From NCBI GenBank assembly GCA_002452745.1, contig DKFC01000003.1:1-64000 (forward strand): DNA of 64,000 nucleotides. Direction: 5' to 3'. Source of the DNA: Firmicutes bacterium UBA6806. GTDB taxonomy: Bacteria; Bacillota; Clostridia; Peptostreptococcales; Acidaminobacteraceae. The notes under the pieces were generated by a model. It was not told the DNA's origin and did not search any database. It saw only the letters and a program-made list of their open reading frames with translations. Made by a program: the position numbers and the translations under genes. Below, in pieces: positions 27,540 through 36,575 of the stretch. Within the stretch, counting starts at the first letter, position 1. Each line of letters starts with the position of its first letter.

Positions 27540-30191
27540 CTATTGCTTGCCATCGTTAAATTTTGTGATGATTTGATAAAGTGTATTCATAGCTTCAATT
27601 GGTGTGAGTCTCTCCACTTCGATTCCCTGTAAAAAACGATAGAGTGCCTCATCAATCTTGTGTCCACCCTCAGACAAATGTACTGCATTGCTGTCTATAA
27701 CGCCTTCATTCTCCGAAAGGCCACCACCTGCCAATCCACTTAGATTGTTGATGTTGTTGTTGATATCATTGATTTCGAGCCTAGCCAATATTTCCTTAGC
27801 CCTCTCTATGACCGGTTGCGGTACTCCAGCCAGTTTAGCCACTTGAATCCCGTAACTCTGATTAGCTCCACCACGCTCTATTTTTCTCAAGAACAAAATA
27901 TCGTCTTTTGATTCTTTAACTGAAATCCTAAAATTGCACACGCCGTGCAGACGGCCTTCCAGTTCAGTCAGTTCATGATAATGCGTTGCAAACAGAGCCT
28001 TTGTCTTTAATTTAGATATATACTCCACAACACTCCATGCAATGCTGAGCCCATCGTAGGTACTCGTTCCCCTTCCGATTTCATCTAGAATAATCAAAGC
28101 TCTAGGTGAGGCGTTGTTTAAAATATTTGCCAGTTCATTCATTTCCACCATAAAAGTACTCTGACCTTGCGACAGGTCATCTGAAGCGCCAACACGTGTA
28201 AATATACGATCCACAATACCGATTTCAGCCTTCTCTGCTGGGACAAAACACCCGATTTGAGCCATCAGGGTAATCAGTGCCACCTGTCTCAAATAAGTGG
28301 ATTTACCCGCCATATTTGGGCCTGTGATGATGTAAAACTGATGCTCATCTTGATCGAGCAATGTATCATTTGGAATAAAGAGCTCATCATTAAAAATACG
28401 CTCTATCACAGGATGTCTGCCATTTTTGATGTTGATAACCTGCTTCTTGCTCATCTTGGGCATGACATAGCCATAGCGATAACTGGTCTCTGCAAAAGAA
28501 GTGAGTGCATCCAGTGAAGCAATGGCATATGCCGTCTTTTGAACACGCTCTATATGCACCAGTATCTTTGCCTTCAACTCGCTGAATAATTCACTTTCAA
28601 GACGCCCTATTTTTTCCTCAGCATGGAGAACCGTCTCCTCAATTTCTTTAAGTTCAGGGGTTATATAGCGTTCGGCATTTGCAAGTGTCTGTTTTCTTAT
28701 ATAGTCATCGGGAGCAAGTTTGACACTGCCCTTAGATATTTCAATATAGTAGCCAAAGACTTTGTTGAAGCCTACCTTTAGCGTCTTGATACCCGTTCTC
28801 TCTTTTTCTCGATTTTCAATATCCAGTATCCACTGTTTTCCGTTGATAACAGCATCTCTTAGTTTTTCAAGTTCAGCGCTGTACTCCGTCCGAATAACGC
28901 CGCCATCCTTAATTGTATAAGGGGGTTCTTCCACAATCGCCGTGTTGATTAGGTCATAGACGTCTGTGAGAGAATCAATGTCCTCATAGATTGTCTTGAG
29001 CATGTCTCCCTCTGAGGATTCAAGCCGTATCTTGATCTCTGGAATCACAAACAGGGAACTCTTCAGTGCCACCAAATCCCTAGGGTTGATGTTGCCGTAC
29101 ACCAGTTTTCCGGTGAGTCTCTCAAGGTCGTAAATCTGCTTGAGGTACTCTCTCAGATCGCTTCGAAGGAGCAAATCCTCCACCAATATGCCCACTGTCT
29201 GATGTCTCTTTCGAATCATCTCAATATCCAGCAGCGGCTCTTCAATCCACGCTTTCAATTTCCTCGCCCCCATAGCTGTGGACGTTTTATCGAGCACCCA
29301 TAGTAATGACCCCTTCTTTTCCTTACTTCTCATGGTCTCCACAAGTTCAAGATTTCGCCTTGTGTACTTATCCAGTATCATGAAGTTGCTGTCATGATAG
29401 AGTTCTACTTTATGCAGATGCTCCAGTGGCGTCTTAGCCGTTTCTTCAATATAGGCAAGCAGAGCGCCTGTTACAGACAGAGCCATCTGCGATTCTGCCA
29501 GTCCAATGCTCTCCACAGAAAAGACCTTGAAAATTCTAGAGATGACCTTATGCGCATTATCAGTATTAAATGCCTGTCCATAATAAGGGGACAGAATCAT
29601 CTCCTGATCCAGCAAAGCCTTTTCAAGATTCTCTGGAAGTTTATTCTGCTGATTGATGATAATCTCACTTGGATTGATTTTTATCAGCTCGTCTATGACG
29701 CGATCCATAGATTTAATTTCAGTGGTTTTGAAAGTACCCGTTGTAATATCGCAATAGGCAATTCCCGTTAATCCCTCACGCCATTCAATGGCTGCAATAT
29801 AGTTGTTTTCTGAAGCGTCCAGCATATCAGGGTCAATAACCGTGCCGGGTGTTATGACTCTGATAACCTCCCTTTTCACGATACCCTTTGCAAGTGCAGG
29901 GTCTTCAACTTGTTCGCAAATAGCCACTTTAAATCCTTTTTCCACAAGTTTTTTCAAGTAGACTTCCATGGCATGGTAGGGAATCCCGCAAAGCGGGGCA
30001 CGTTCTTCAAGACCGCAATTTCTGCCTGTTAAGGTGATTTCAAGTTCTCTTGATGCAACAACGGCATCGTCAAAGAACATCTCGTAAAAGTCGCCCAGAC
30101 GGTAAAAGAGGATGTAGTCCATGTACTGTTCTTTGATTTCGAAATACTGGCGCATCATAGGTGTCAATTTTTGTTTGTCTATTTTTTGCAT
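27540..30191 (-). CDS. mutS: DNA mismatch repair protein MutS
   Basis: An 883-residue protein. The mismatch-wedge Phe is in DFYEMFFDDA, the Walker A in GPNMAGKSTYLRQ, Walker B in LIILDEIGRGTSTYDG, and the switch His in LFATHYHELTELE. It recognises base mismatches and recruits MutL. It begins 15 bp after miaB and is full length for the MutS1 group. Confidence 0.97.
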   Translation of the reverse strand: MQKIDKQKLTPMMRQYFEIKEQYMDYILFYRLGDFYEMFFDDAVVASRELEITLTGRNCGLEERAPLCGIPYHAMEVYLKKLVEKGFKVAICEQVEDPALAKGIVKREVIRVITPGTVIDPDMLDASENNYIAAIEWREGLTGIAYCDITTGTFKTTEIKSMDRVIDELIKINPSEIIINQQNKLPENLEKALLDQEMILSPYYGQAFNTDNAHKVISRIFKVFSVESIGLAESQMALSVTGALLAYIEETAKTPLEHLHKVELYHDSNFMILDKYTRRNLELVETMRSKEKKGSLLWVLDKTSTAMGARKLKAWIEEPLLDIEMIRKRHQTVGILVEDLLLRSDLREYLKQIYDLERLTGKLVYGNINPRDLVALKSSLFVIPEIKIRLESSEGDMLKTIYEDIDSLTDVYDLINTAIVEEPPYTIKDGGVIRTEYSAELEKLRDAVINGKQWILDIENREKERTGIKTLKVGFNKVFGYYIEISKGSVKLAPDDYIRKQTLANAERYITPELKEIEETVLHAEEKIGRLESELFSELKAKILVHIERVQKTAYAIASLDALTSFAETSYRYGYVMPKMSKKQVINIKNGRHPVIERIFNDELFIPNDTLLDQDEHQFYIITGPNMAGKSTYLRQVALITLMAQIGCFVPAEKAEIGIVDRIFTRVGASDDLSQGQSTFMVEMNELANILNNASPRALIILDEIGRGTSTYDGLSIAWSVVEYISKLKTKALFATHYHELTELEGRLHGVCNFRISVKESKDDILFLRKIERGGANQSYGIQVAKLAGVPQPVIERAKEILARLEINDINNNINNLSGLAGGGLSENEGVIDSNAVHLSEGGHKIDEALYRFLQGIEVERLTPIEAMNTLYQIITKFNDGKQ

Positions 30192-30206
30192 GACTTTACT
30201 CCCTCG

Positions 30207-31658
30207 TTAAATATCCTGCTCCACTTCAGTGATTTCGCCAAAGATGGAGAATGATTTAGGCTCTGTTGCCTTTACTTTGACGAGTTTGCCAATCAGGTCT
30301 TTATCCCCTTCAAAGTTCACAGTGACATGCTGGCGGCTTCTCCCCATCAAAACTGAATCCGACGATTTAGAAGTGCTCTCCACCAGTACTTCTAAAATCT
30401 GATCTTGATAGCTCTTGATTTTTTCTTTGACCATGGGATTGAACATTTCAAGCAATTCTGTCATCCTTCGATGTTTTTCTTCTTCACTAACTTGGTTTTC
30501 CAGTTCAGCGGCAGGTGTTCCCGTCCTCTTTGAATAAATGAAGGTAAATGCTGAATCATATCCTACTTCTCTCATGAGTGAAAGCGTCTCTTCAAAGTCC
30601 TCTTTGCTCTCTCCAGGGAATCCAACGATAATATCAGTTGATATGGACAACCCCGGCATAAGTTCTTTAGCTCTTTTCACTGTGGCAAGGTATTGTTCTC
30701 TGGTGTAGTGTCTGTTCATGGCCTTTAAAATCTTATTGCTTCCAGCCTGAACAGGTAAGTGAAGGTACTCGCAAACATGTTCACACGCTGCCATGGTCAC
30801 CAGCAATTTATCTGATATGTCCTTAGGATGCGACGTCATAAATCGAATGCGCTCAACGCCTTTGATTTCGTTGACCATCTTTAATAAATCCGCAAAGTCA
30901 ATTGGCTCACTTAGAGTCTTTCCATAGGAGTTGACATTTTGTCCCAAGAGGGTTATCTCCCGCACGCCGCGTGAAACCAACATTTCAATCTCTTCTATGA
31001 TATCCGATGCCTCGCGTGAGCGTTCTCTGCCTCTGGTGTATGGAACGATGCAGTAGGCACAGAAATTATCACATCCATACATGATATTCACAAAGGCCTT
31101 GACATCCATCTTCCGATTGGCTTTAAGGCCTTCAATCACATCGCCTTCTGAATCCCAAACTTCCACTACTTGCCGCCCACCTGAAAGTGTCTCTTCGAGC
31201 AATGTAGGGAAGTTGTGTAGGTTGTGTGTCCCGAAGACTAAATCCACAAACTTGTACTTCTTTTTAATTTCCTCAACAATATGAGGTTGTTGCATCATAC
31301 AGCCACAAACTGCAAGAACCAAATCCTTGTTTTTGGTCTTCAAGTGTTTGATTCTACCTAAGTTTCCATAAACTTTAAGTTCTGCATTTTCTCTGACACA
31401 GCAAGTATTGAAGATGATTAAATCAGCTTGATCTAATTTCTTGACAGTTAAGTACCCCATCTCTTGGAGCATGGCATCCAGCTTTTCTGAGTCGTGTTCG
31501 TTCATCTGACAACCATAAGTGACAATAATGGCCTTTTTCTGTCTGGCTTGCTCTCTATAGTATTGATCGTTGATCTCTCTTATTTTACGAACCACTTCAT
31601 CATTTCTATTTAATAAGTCCTCAACTGATATTAAGTTGAGCGTTTCCCTTTTAGACAT
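30207..31658 (-). CDS. miaB: tRNA-2-methylthio-N6-dimethylallyladenosine synthase
   Basis: A 483-residue methylthiotransferase. The N-terminal UPF0004 domain has TYGCQMNEHDSEK, the radical SAM cluster is in YGCDNFCAYCIVPYTRGRERS (CxxxCxxC), and a TRAM domain occupies the last ~65 residues. It methylthiolates i6A37 of tRNA made by MiaA. First gene of the operon, preceded by AGGAGG and an extended -10 promoter. Confidence 0.96.
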   Translation of the reverse strand: MSKRETLNLISVEDLLNRNDEVVRKIREINDQYYREQARQKKAIIVTYGCQMNEHDSEKLDAMLQEMGYLTVKKLDQADLIIFNTCCVRENAELKVYGNLGRIKHLKTKNKDLVLAVCGCMMQQPHIVEEIKKKYKFVDLVFGTHNLHNFPTLLEETLSGGRQVVEVWDSEGDVIEGLKANRKMDVKAFVNIMYGCDNFCAYCIVPYTRGRERSREASDIIEEIEMLVSRGVREITLLGQNVNSYGKTLSEPIDFADLLKMVNEIKGVERIRFMTSHPKDISDKLLVTMAACEHVCEYLHLPVQAGSNKILKAMNRHYTREQYLATVKRAKELMPGLSISTDIIVGFPGESKEDFEETLSLMREVGYDSAFTFIYSKRTGTPAAELENQVSEEEKHRRMTELLEMFNPMVKEKIKSYQDQILEVLVESTSKSSDSVLMGRSRQHVTVNFEGDKDLIGKLVKVKATEPKSFSIFGEITEVEQDI

Positions 31659-31687
31659 TCCAATCCTCCTAAAAATAATTCTACATT

Positions 31688-31696
31688 ATTATAACA
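31688..31696 (-). promoter_or_regulatory. Extended -10 promoter of the miaB-mutSL-miaA-hfq operon
   Basis: TGTTATAAT on minus is a perfect extended -10, about 30 bp before the miaB ATG; no strong -35 is seen. Confidence 0.6.
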
Positions 31697-31778
31697 GATT
31701 TCAATTAGTAATAAAACTTTGTGCATTTTTGTTTACAAATGAGATTTAGTCTCACTTCTCCAAACCTTCCTCAAACCA

Positions 31779-31821
31779 AAAATGACCACATCAAATCAAC
31801 CTGATTTGTTGCAGTCATTTT
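31779..31821 (-). terminator. Probable terminator of the TRAP transporter operon
   Basis: AAAATGAC pairs with GTCATTTT and, inside, CAAATC pairs with GATTTG around 5-nt loops; a run of five T follows on minus. It lies about 120 bp after the TRAP permease stop. Confidence 0.6.
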
Positions 31822-31941
31822 CTTGAGCTTTCTTATGAGCTCCAATTGTGATGCTTCACATCACCTTCACAAAATTCTATAATCGCATTATTAGGGGGGA
31901 TTACCCTGTTCACGATGTAAGTTAAAATCTGGGGCAGTGGT

Positions 31942-33888
31942 TTAAACTGCCGCAGATATTTTTTGTTTCTTTCTTTGCTGTAAGACAAAAGCGATTCCAA
32001 GCATCAGCAAGGCTGCAATATTAAGTGTTACATGTGTTGTAACGAGCATTGCGCCGCCAACTATGAAGAGCAGACGTTCAACTGCATTCATTTTTGATGT
32101 GAAGAATCCAGTCAGACCTGCCGCCACTGAAATGATACCGATGACAGAGGTGATGACGATGAAAATAAGCTGAACTGCTGTGACGTCAACCAACAGCAAT
32201 TGTGGACTATAGACAAATATATACGGAATTAAGAATGCCGCTATGGCAAGCCGTGATGCTTGAACACCGGTTTTCATCGGTTCTGACTTGGCAACACCTG
32301 ACGCAGCCACTGCCGCAAGTGCAACAGGTGGTGTAACATCGGCAACGATTCCGAAGTAGAATGCAAACATATGAGCCGCTATAACAGGGACGTTTAGCAT
32401 TAGCAATGCTGGCGCTGCAATGGTGGAGGTTATAACATAGTTTGCAGTTGTCGGTACGCCGATTCCCAAAATCAACGATGTCAACATCGTGAAGAACAGA
32501 GTCAGAAGCAAGTTGCCATTGGCAATGCTCACGAGCATAGAACCCATTTTGAGTCCCAGCCCTGTCTGAGTTACAACCCCTATGATAATACCTGCTGTTG
32601 CACATGCTGCAATAACTGTTAGTGCACTTCTTGCACCGTTTACGAGTCCCTCAAATATTTCATAAGGGGTCAATCTAGTTTCCTTCTTAAGTGATGAAGC
32701 AACTAATGAAGTGGCAATTGCACCAAGCGCTGCTCTTATTGGCGTATAGCCAGCAACCAACAAGTAAACGACAACAATAATCGGTATGAGAAGATGTCCT
32801 CTTTCCCTCATGACTCTCCCTGCTTTAGGCAATTGATCTTTAGACATCCCCTCTAGACCCAATTTCTTAGCCTCAAAGTGAACCCCTGCCCAAACGCCAA
32901 AGTAGTAAAGAAGTGCTGGAATAACAGCTGCACCAATAACCTGTACATAAGGAATATTGGTAAATTCAGCCATTAAAAATGCAGCTGCACCCATAATTGG
33001 TGGCATTAACTGTCCACCTGTGGAAGCAGTGGCTTCAACAGCACCTGCAAATTCTGGCTTGTATCCGAGTTTTTTCATCATTGGGATTGTAAAGCTACCA
33101 GTTCCAACGACATTTGCAACTGAACTTCCTGTGAGAGTTCCCATGGAAGCACTTGAAATAACGGCAACTTTTGCCGGGCCACCCGGTGCGCCACCTGCAA
33201 TTGAGTTTGCTATATCGATGAAGAACTCACCCATACCTGTTTTTTCAAGGTAGGCACCAAATAACAGGAACATGAATATAAATGTTGAGGAAACCCCAAT
33301 CGGTATTCCGAAGATGCCTTCAGTTGTATAGAACAGATGTTGCACGAGGTCATCCATTGCCACACCGCGGTGAGCCAATTGACCCGGAATTTTGGGGCCG
33401 AGCAAGGCATAAGCGATAAACGTAATCGCGATGATGACCATAGGCCACCCGATAACCCTTCTTGCCGCTTCGAGAACCAATACAATTGCAATCATCCCCA
33501 CAATCATATCCATGGTTGTCACACGTCCTGCCCTCAAAACCAATTCCCCATAATTGAAGAAGACATATAGGCAAACTGCCCCTGCCAAGACCGCTAACGC
33601 ACAGTCAAAAGGATGCAGTTTATCTCTTGAGAATTTTTTAGTGGATGGATACAGCAGATATACCAGTGTCAGACCAAATGCCAAATGCACAGACCTTTGA
33701 AGCAGTGCATCCATAACGCCAAATATGCCGGTATAAAGCTGGAACAGGGAAAATGCCGCCAGTAATCCAATGAGCAACTTTGCCTGCATTCCGCTCAGTA
33801 TCCTGTAGTCTGACCCCTTGTCGTATTTCCTCAACAAGTCATCGGCTGACCCCTCTGAAACTGATGTGTTTTTATTAATATCAGACAT
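31942..33888 (-). CDS. TRAP transporter permease, fused small and large subunits (TAXI type)
   Basis: A 648-residue polytopic protein. The first ~170 residues are the small (DctQ-like) 4-helix part and the rest the large (DctM-like) part, with family motifs such as GPAKVAVISSASMG, GSSVANVVGTGSFTIPMMKK, STGGQLMPPIMGAAAF and GVPTTANYVI. The fused form is characteristic of TAXI TRAP systems. It imports an organic anion using an ion gradient, with the binding protein encoded two genes upstream. Confidence 0.92.
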   Translation of the reverse strand: MSDINKNTSVSEGSADDLLRKYDKGSDYRILSGMQAKLLIGLLAAFSLFQLYTGIFGVMDALLQRSVHLAFGLTLVYLLYPSTKKFSRDKLHPFDCALAVLAGAVCLYVFFNYGELVLRAGRVTTMDMIVGMIAIVLVLEAARRVIGWPMVIIAITFIAYALLGPKIPGQLAHRGVAMDDLVQHLFYTTEGIFGIPIGVSSTFIFMFLLFGAYLEKTGMGEFFIDIANSIAGGAPGGPAKVAVISSASMGTLTGSSVANVVGTGSFTIPMMKKLGYKPEFAGAVEATASTGGQLMPPIMGAAAFLMAEFTNIPYVQVIGAAVIPALLYYFGVWAGVHFEAKKLGLEGMSKDQLPKAGRVMRERGHLLIPIIVVVYLLVAGYTPIRAALGAIATSLVASSLKKETRLTPYEIFEGLVNGARSALTVIAACATAGIIIGVVTQTGLGLKMGSMLVSIANGNLLLTLFFTMLTSLILGIGVPTTANYVITSTIAAPALLMLNVPVIAAHMFAFYFGIVADVTPPVALAAVAASGVAKSEPMKTGVQASRLAIAAFLIPYIFVYSPQLLLVDVTAVQLIFIVITSVIGIISVAAGLTGFFTSKMNAVERLLFIVGGAMLVTTHVTLNIAALLMLGIAFVLQQRKKQKISAAV

Positions 33889-33902
33889 GACACCGTTCCT
33901 TC

Positions 33903-34406
33903 CTATAAAATAAAATGATAATTGCCAATTTCAAAAACATTTTTTTCTATTGCATAAATCTTGATGGATTGAGTATTCTCATTTAATAAGTTAATCAATT
34001 CTATTTTCTCACCGTTGACAGTCAACGAATGCTTGGGAATCGGAGAAATCACCATATTCAGCTCTTTTATCTTCCGATCCAAGTAAAGGATGAACTTCCC
34101 ATCGACAATTTCAAAATCTGAATCCTGTATTTGTTCATAGGGGAGTCCCACCCCAAAAGACTCATAAATGGTCTTTTGGAGCAGAAGCTGATTGTCATCG
34201 GTAATGACGAAGTATTCATCGGCAGGCGTCAGCAATACGGAATGTATATACCCCAACACGAATTCCCGATTTGCAAGCACATATTCATCATAGACGCCGC
34301 TCTGTCTGTCTTCGACTACCAAAATCTTTTCCTTGTGAACTGCGGCTGATAGCAAAGTCAGAATCAAGACAACGCCAATACCAGCCGCAATAATTTTCTT
34401 TTTCAA
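33903..34406 (-). CDS. DUF1850 domain protein of TRAP-TAXI operons
   Basis: A 167-residue protein with one N-terminal hydrophobic segment (signal peptide or anchor) and the DUF1850 feature YIHSVLLTPADEYF. DUF1850 genes recur between TAXI binding proteins and fused TRAP permeases, as here, so it is probably an accessory extracytoplasmic part of this transporter. No enzymatic residues are evident. Confidence 0.8.
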   Translation of the reverse strand: MKKKIIAAGIGVVLILTLLSAAVHKEKILVVEDRQSGVYDEYVLANREFVLGYIHSVLLTPADEYFVITDDNQLLLQKTIYESFGVGLPYEQIQDSDFEIVDGKFILYLDRKIKELNMVISPIPKHSLTVNGEKIELINLLNENTQSIKIYAIEKNVFEIGNYHFIL

Positions 34407-34430
34407 AGTTTCCCCACTCTCAAATTACGA

Positions 34431-35441
34431 CTACTCGTTGAAGTATCTTTCAGCACCTGGATGTAATGGAACTGACATCCCCTCAGTAGCAGTATCTTTT
34501 GTGATATACTTGCCGACGTTATGAGCTGCTACAACACGGTCATGGTTTTCGTAGATTTGTTTTGTCAATTGGTATGCGAGTTCATCGTCTAAGTCAGCCG
34601 ATACACAGAGCATTGATTTTACAGTTAATGTGTGAACATCTGCCGCTTGTCCTTTGTAAGTTTCAGCAGGGATGACATACTCTGTAAAGAAGCTGTATTC
34701 GCTCATCAGTTTAGAGGCGATATCGCCATCAATTGGAACGATAAAGACATCGTTTTGTGCTGATAAATCTTGAATCGCAGCAGTTGGAATACCAGCTGTT
34801 AAGAAGGCAACTTCAACTTGTTTATCCTTGAGACCAGAAGATGCTTCTGAGAAAGAAAGGAATTTTGCTTCGATATCATTATCGAAATCCAAGCCTGCAG
34901 CTTCAATGATTTGTCTTGCGTTTGCTTCAACCCCTGAACCAATTGCGCCAACAGCTACTTTTTTGCCTTTTAAATCTTGAACCGATGTAATGTTCGGATC
35001 AGTTGTTACGATTTGAAGCGGTTCGCTGTAAAGTGTTGAAAGGCCTCTCAAATTGTCAAATTTTTGTCCTTCAAACATTTTTACACCATCATGCGCATAC
35101 ATTGCGATATCATTTTGAACAATGACGACTTCAACTTTCTTGTCCATCAGCAGATTGATATTTGCAACAGATGCACCAGTACTTTGAGCTGTTGCGTTAA
35201 CGCCTGGAATATTGTTGTTCCAGATTTCAGCAAACGCACCGCCAAGTGGGAAATAAGTTCCCGCAGTTCCCCCAGTTCCAATGTTAACAAAGACTTGCTC
35301 AGCAGGTGCTGCTGGAGCTTCTGATGATTCAGCAGGTGTGCTTGAATCTGCAGGTGCTGGATCAGCTGCCTTTTGAGAACAACCAGCCAACATAGATAAC
35401 GCCAACATGAGTACCATTAACAACGATAATGTCTTTTTCAT
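34431..35441 (-). CDS. TAXI family TRAP transporter solute-binding lipoprotein
   Basis: A 336-residue protein with lipobox MLAGC, a short Ala/Pro/Ser-rich linker, and the TAXI signature IGTGGTAGTYFPLGGAFAEIWN, followed by STGASVANINLL. It captures the substrate outside the cell for the downstream permease. Substrate is not readable from sequence; some TAXI proteins bind glutamate or glutamine, and the GlnK/GlnL-like regulators upstream would fit that. AGGAGG precedes the ATG. Confidence 0.92.
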   Translation of the reverse strand: MKKTLSLLMVLMLALSMLAGCSQKAADPAPADSSTPAESSEAPAAPAEQVFVNIGTGGTAGTYFPLGGAFAEIWNNNIPGVNATAQSTGASVANINLLMDKKVEVVIVQNDIAMYAHDGVKMFEGQKFDNLRGLSTLYSEPLQIVTTDPNITSVQDLKGKKVAVGAIGSGVEANARQIIEAAGLDFDNDIEAKFLSFSEASSGLKDKQVEVAFLTAGIPTAAIQDLSAQNDVFIVPIDGDIASKLMSEYSFFTEYVIPAETYKGQAADVHTLTVKSMLCVSADLDDELAYQLTKQIYENHDRVVAAHNVGKYITKDTATEGMSVPLHPGAERYFNE

Positions 35442-35509
35442 AATTTCCTCCTACTCATTTGTAAATAAAACCCCGTACTCCGAGCAGCTATTCTCCCTCA
35501 GTGGGACAT

Positions 35510-35545
35510 AAAAAACTGCTAGTACACTTTATTTATACTAGCAGT
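35510..35545 (-). terminator. Terminator of the response regulator gene
   Basis: A perfect 10-bp stem ACTGCTAGTA / TACTAGCAGT with an 11-nt loop and five to six T on minus. A candidate -10 of the TRAP promoter lies inside it (see next entry). Confidence 0.8.
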
Positions 35546-35580
35546 CCTACATTTTCCTACAAATTGTGACACTTTCCTAC
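35532..35580 (-). promoter_or_regulatory. Candidate activator-dependent promoter of the TRAP operon with phased direct repeats
   Basis: On plus the hexamer TCCTAC occurs at 35545, 35555 and 35575, that is at 10- and 20-bp spacing (one and two helical turns). On minus, TATAAA at 35537-35532 lies 17 bp from the middle copy, which occupies the -35 position. B. subtilis GlnL binds hexamers separated by 4 bp; here the first two copies are also 4 bp apart. A second pair of direct repeats (TAAC plus TTTTGT, about 11-12 bp period) lies at 35601-35626. Confidence 0.5.
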
Positions 35581-35647
35581 GAAAGTTTGTGAATTTTCTT
35601 TAACTTTTGTGTAACGTTTTGTTAACGCAGTCTCATTTTTCTGACTT

Positions 35648-36538
35648 TTATCGGTTCATCTCCAAAATCAATCCAGCTATAAATTTCTTGATGTTGATTT
35701 TGCCACGCTCTTTTGACTTGCGCTTTAAAAATTCCATTTCCTTGCGCACTTCTCTGAAGTCGAAGAGAGAGTTGGCATAACGCTCAAAATAAAGGTTTTC
35801 ATAGTCATCCATCCCCAGCTCACTTATATTTTCGAGCCCCTGACCAATCGTTCGCCTGATACGCTGCTCTATGGTCTTTTCATTGACAATTTCGCCCTTT
35901 TCCCTTTCGTATTTGTCACTGACATATGTGTATAGCTCTGACAGTCTATAGTCCAAGACTTTTTTGCGAATCCCGTCATCAAGCCCCAAGATGAACTCAA
36001 TAATATAGAGAATGTCTTTCGTTCCCGCATCACTTATAATTCCAAGATGCGATAAGATATCCCTCGCCCCATCGAGTGGATCTGACTTATGCTTGGAAGT
36101 GCCCTCATCACTGAGTGACTGCATGCTCATAAAGGCCGACTGAAACGAATCAATAACCTTCTTCATTTTGAGTTTTTCGTCAACGCGCTTGACCACGTTA
36201 ATCACTTCTATGACATTGATAGGCTTGTTGATATAAAACTCTATGCCGCTGTTGTAAGCCTTGGAAACCATATCCTTTGCATGTACTTCACTAATCATGA
36301 TAAAGGGCATGTCCTTAAATTCTGGCTTGAGCTGTGTGACCAGCGTAATCCCATCAATTTTAGGCAGCAGCAAATCCACGATGACAATATCCGGTTTTAA
36401 ACGTTTAATCTCTGAAATAGCCCGTTCACCAGTTGTATCCTTTCCTATGACATCCCCAAGTTTTTGACTGATAATGATCTTAGATAAAATGCTGATGACA
36501 CTGATGTCATCATCAATTAAGTAAAAATTGTAGTTCAT
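35648..36538 (-). CDS. Response regulator, GlnL/YcbB-like
   Basis: About 296 residues. A receiver domain (acidic pair LIDDD, phosphoacceptor Asp55 in IVIVDLLLP, Lys in FYINKP) is followed by a C-terminal domain of about 170 residues of the YcbB type (DILSHLGIISDAGTKDIL, ERIRRTIGQGLENI-like segments), as in B. subtilis GlnL. It should act as a DNA-binding activator. Frame extends to a TTG at 36559; GGGGGG just before the ATG at 36538 and the family start favour the shorter form, but this is not certain. It lies 37 bp after its kinase and upstream of the TRAP operon. Confidence 0.85.
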   Translation of the reverse strand: MNYNFYLIDDDISVISILSKIIISQKLGDVIGKDTTGERAISEIKRLKPDIVIVDLLLPKIDGITLVTQLKPEFKDMPFIMISEVHAKDMVSKAYNSGIEFYINKPINVIEVINVVKRVDEKLKMKKVIDSFQSAFMSMQSLSDEGTSKHKSDPLDGARDILSHLGIISDAGTKDILYIIEFILGLDDGIRKKVLDYRLSELYTYVSDKYEREKGEIVNEKTIEQRIRRTIGQGLENISELGMDDYENLYFERYANSLFDFREVRKEMEFLKRKSKERGKINIKKFIAGLILEMNR

Positions 36539-36575
36539 ATGCCCCCCATATTGAATCAATCTTTCCCCAGTTTTA

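Noticed and set aside
25383..30191. Possible defects in mutS or mutL that would make a mutator
   Set aside because: All visible catalytic motifs are present and both frames are intact.
31933..31951. GGCAGT/ACTGCC inverted repeat around the TRAP permease stop
   Set aside because: It lies partly in the coding region and lacks a T-run; the stronger hairpin at 31779-31821 is a better terminator.
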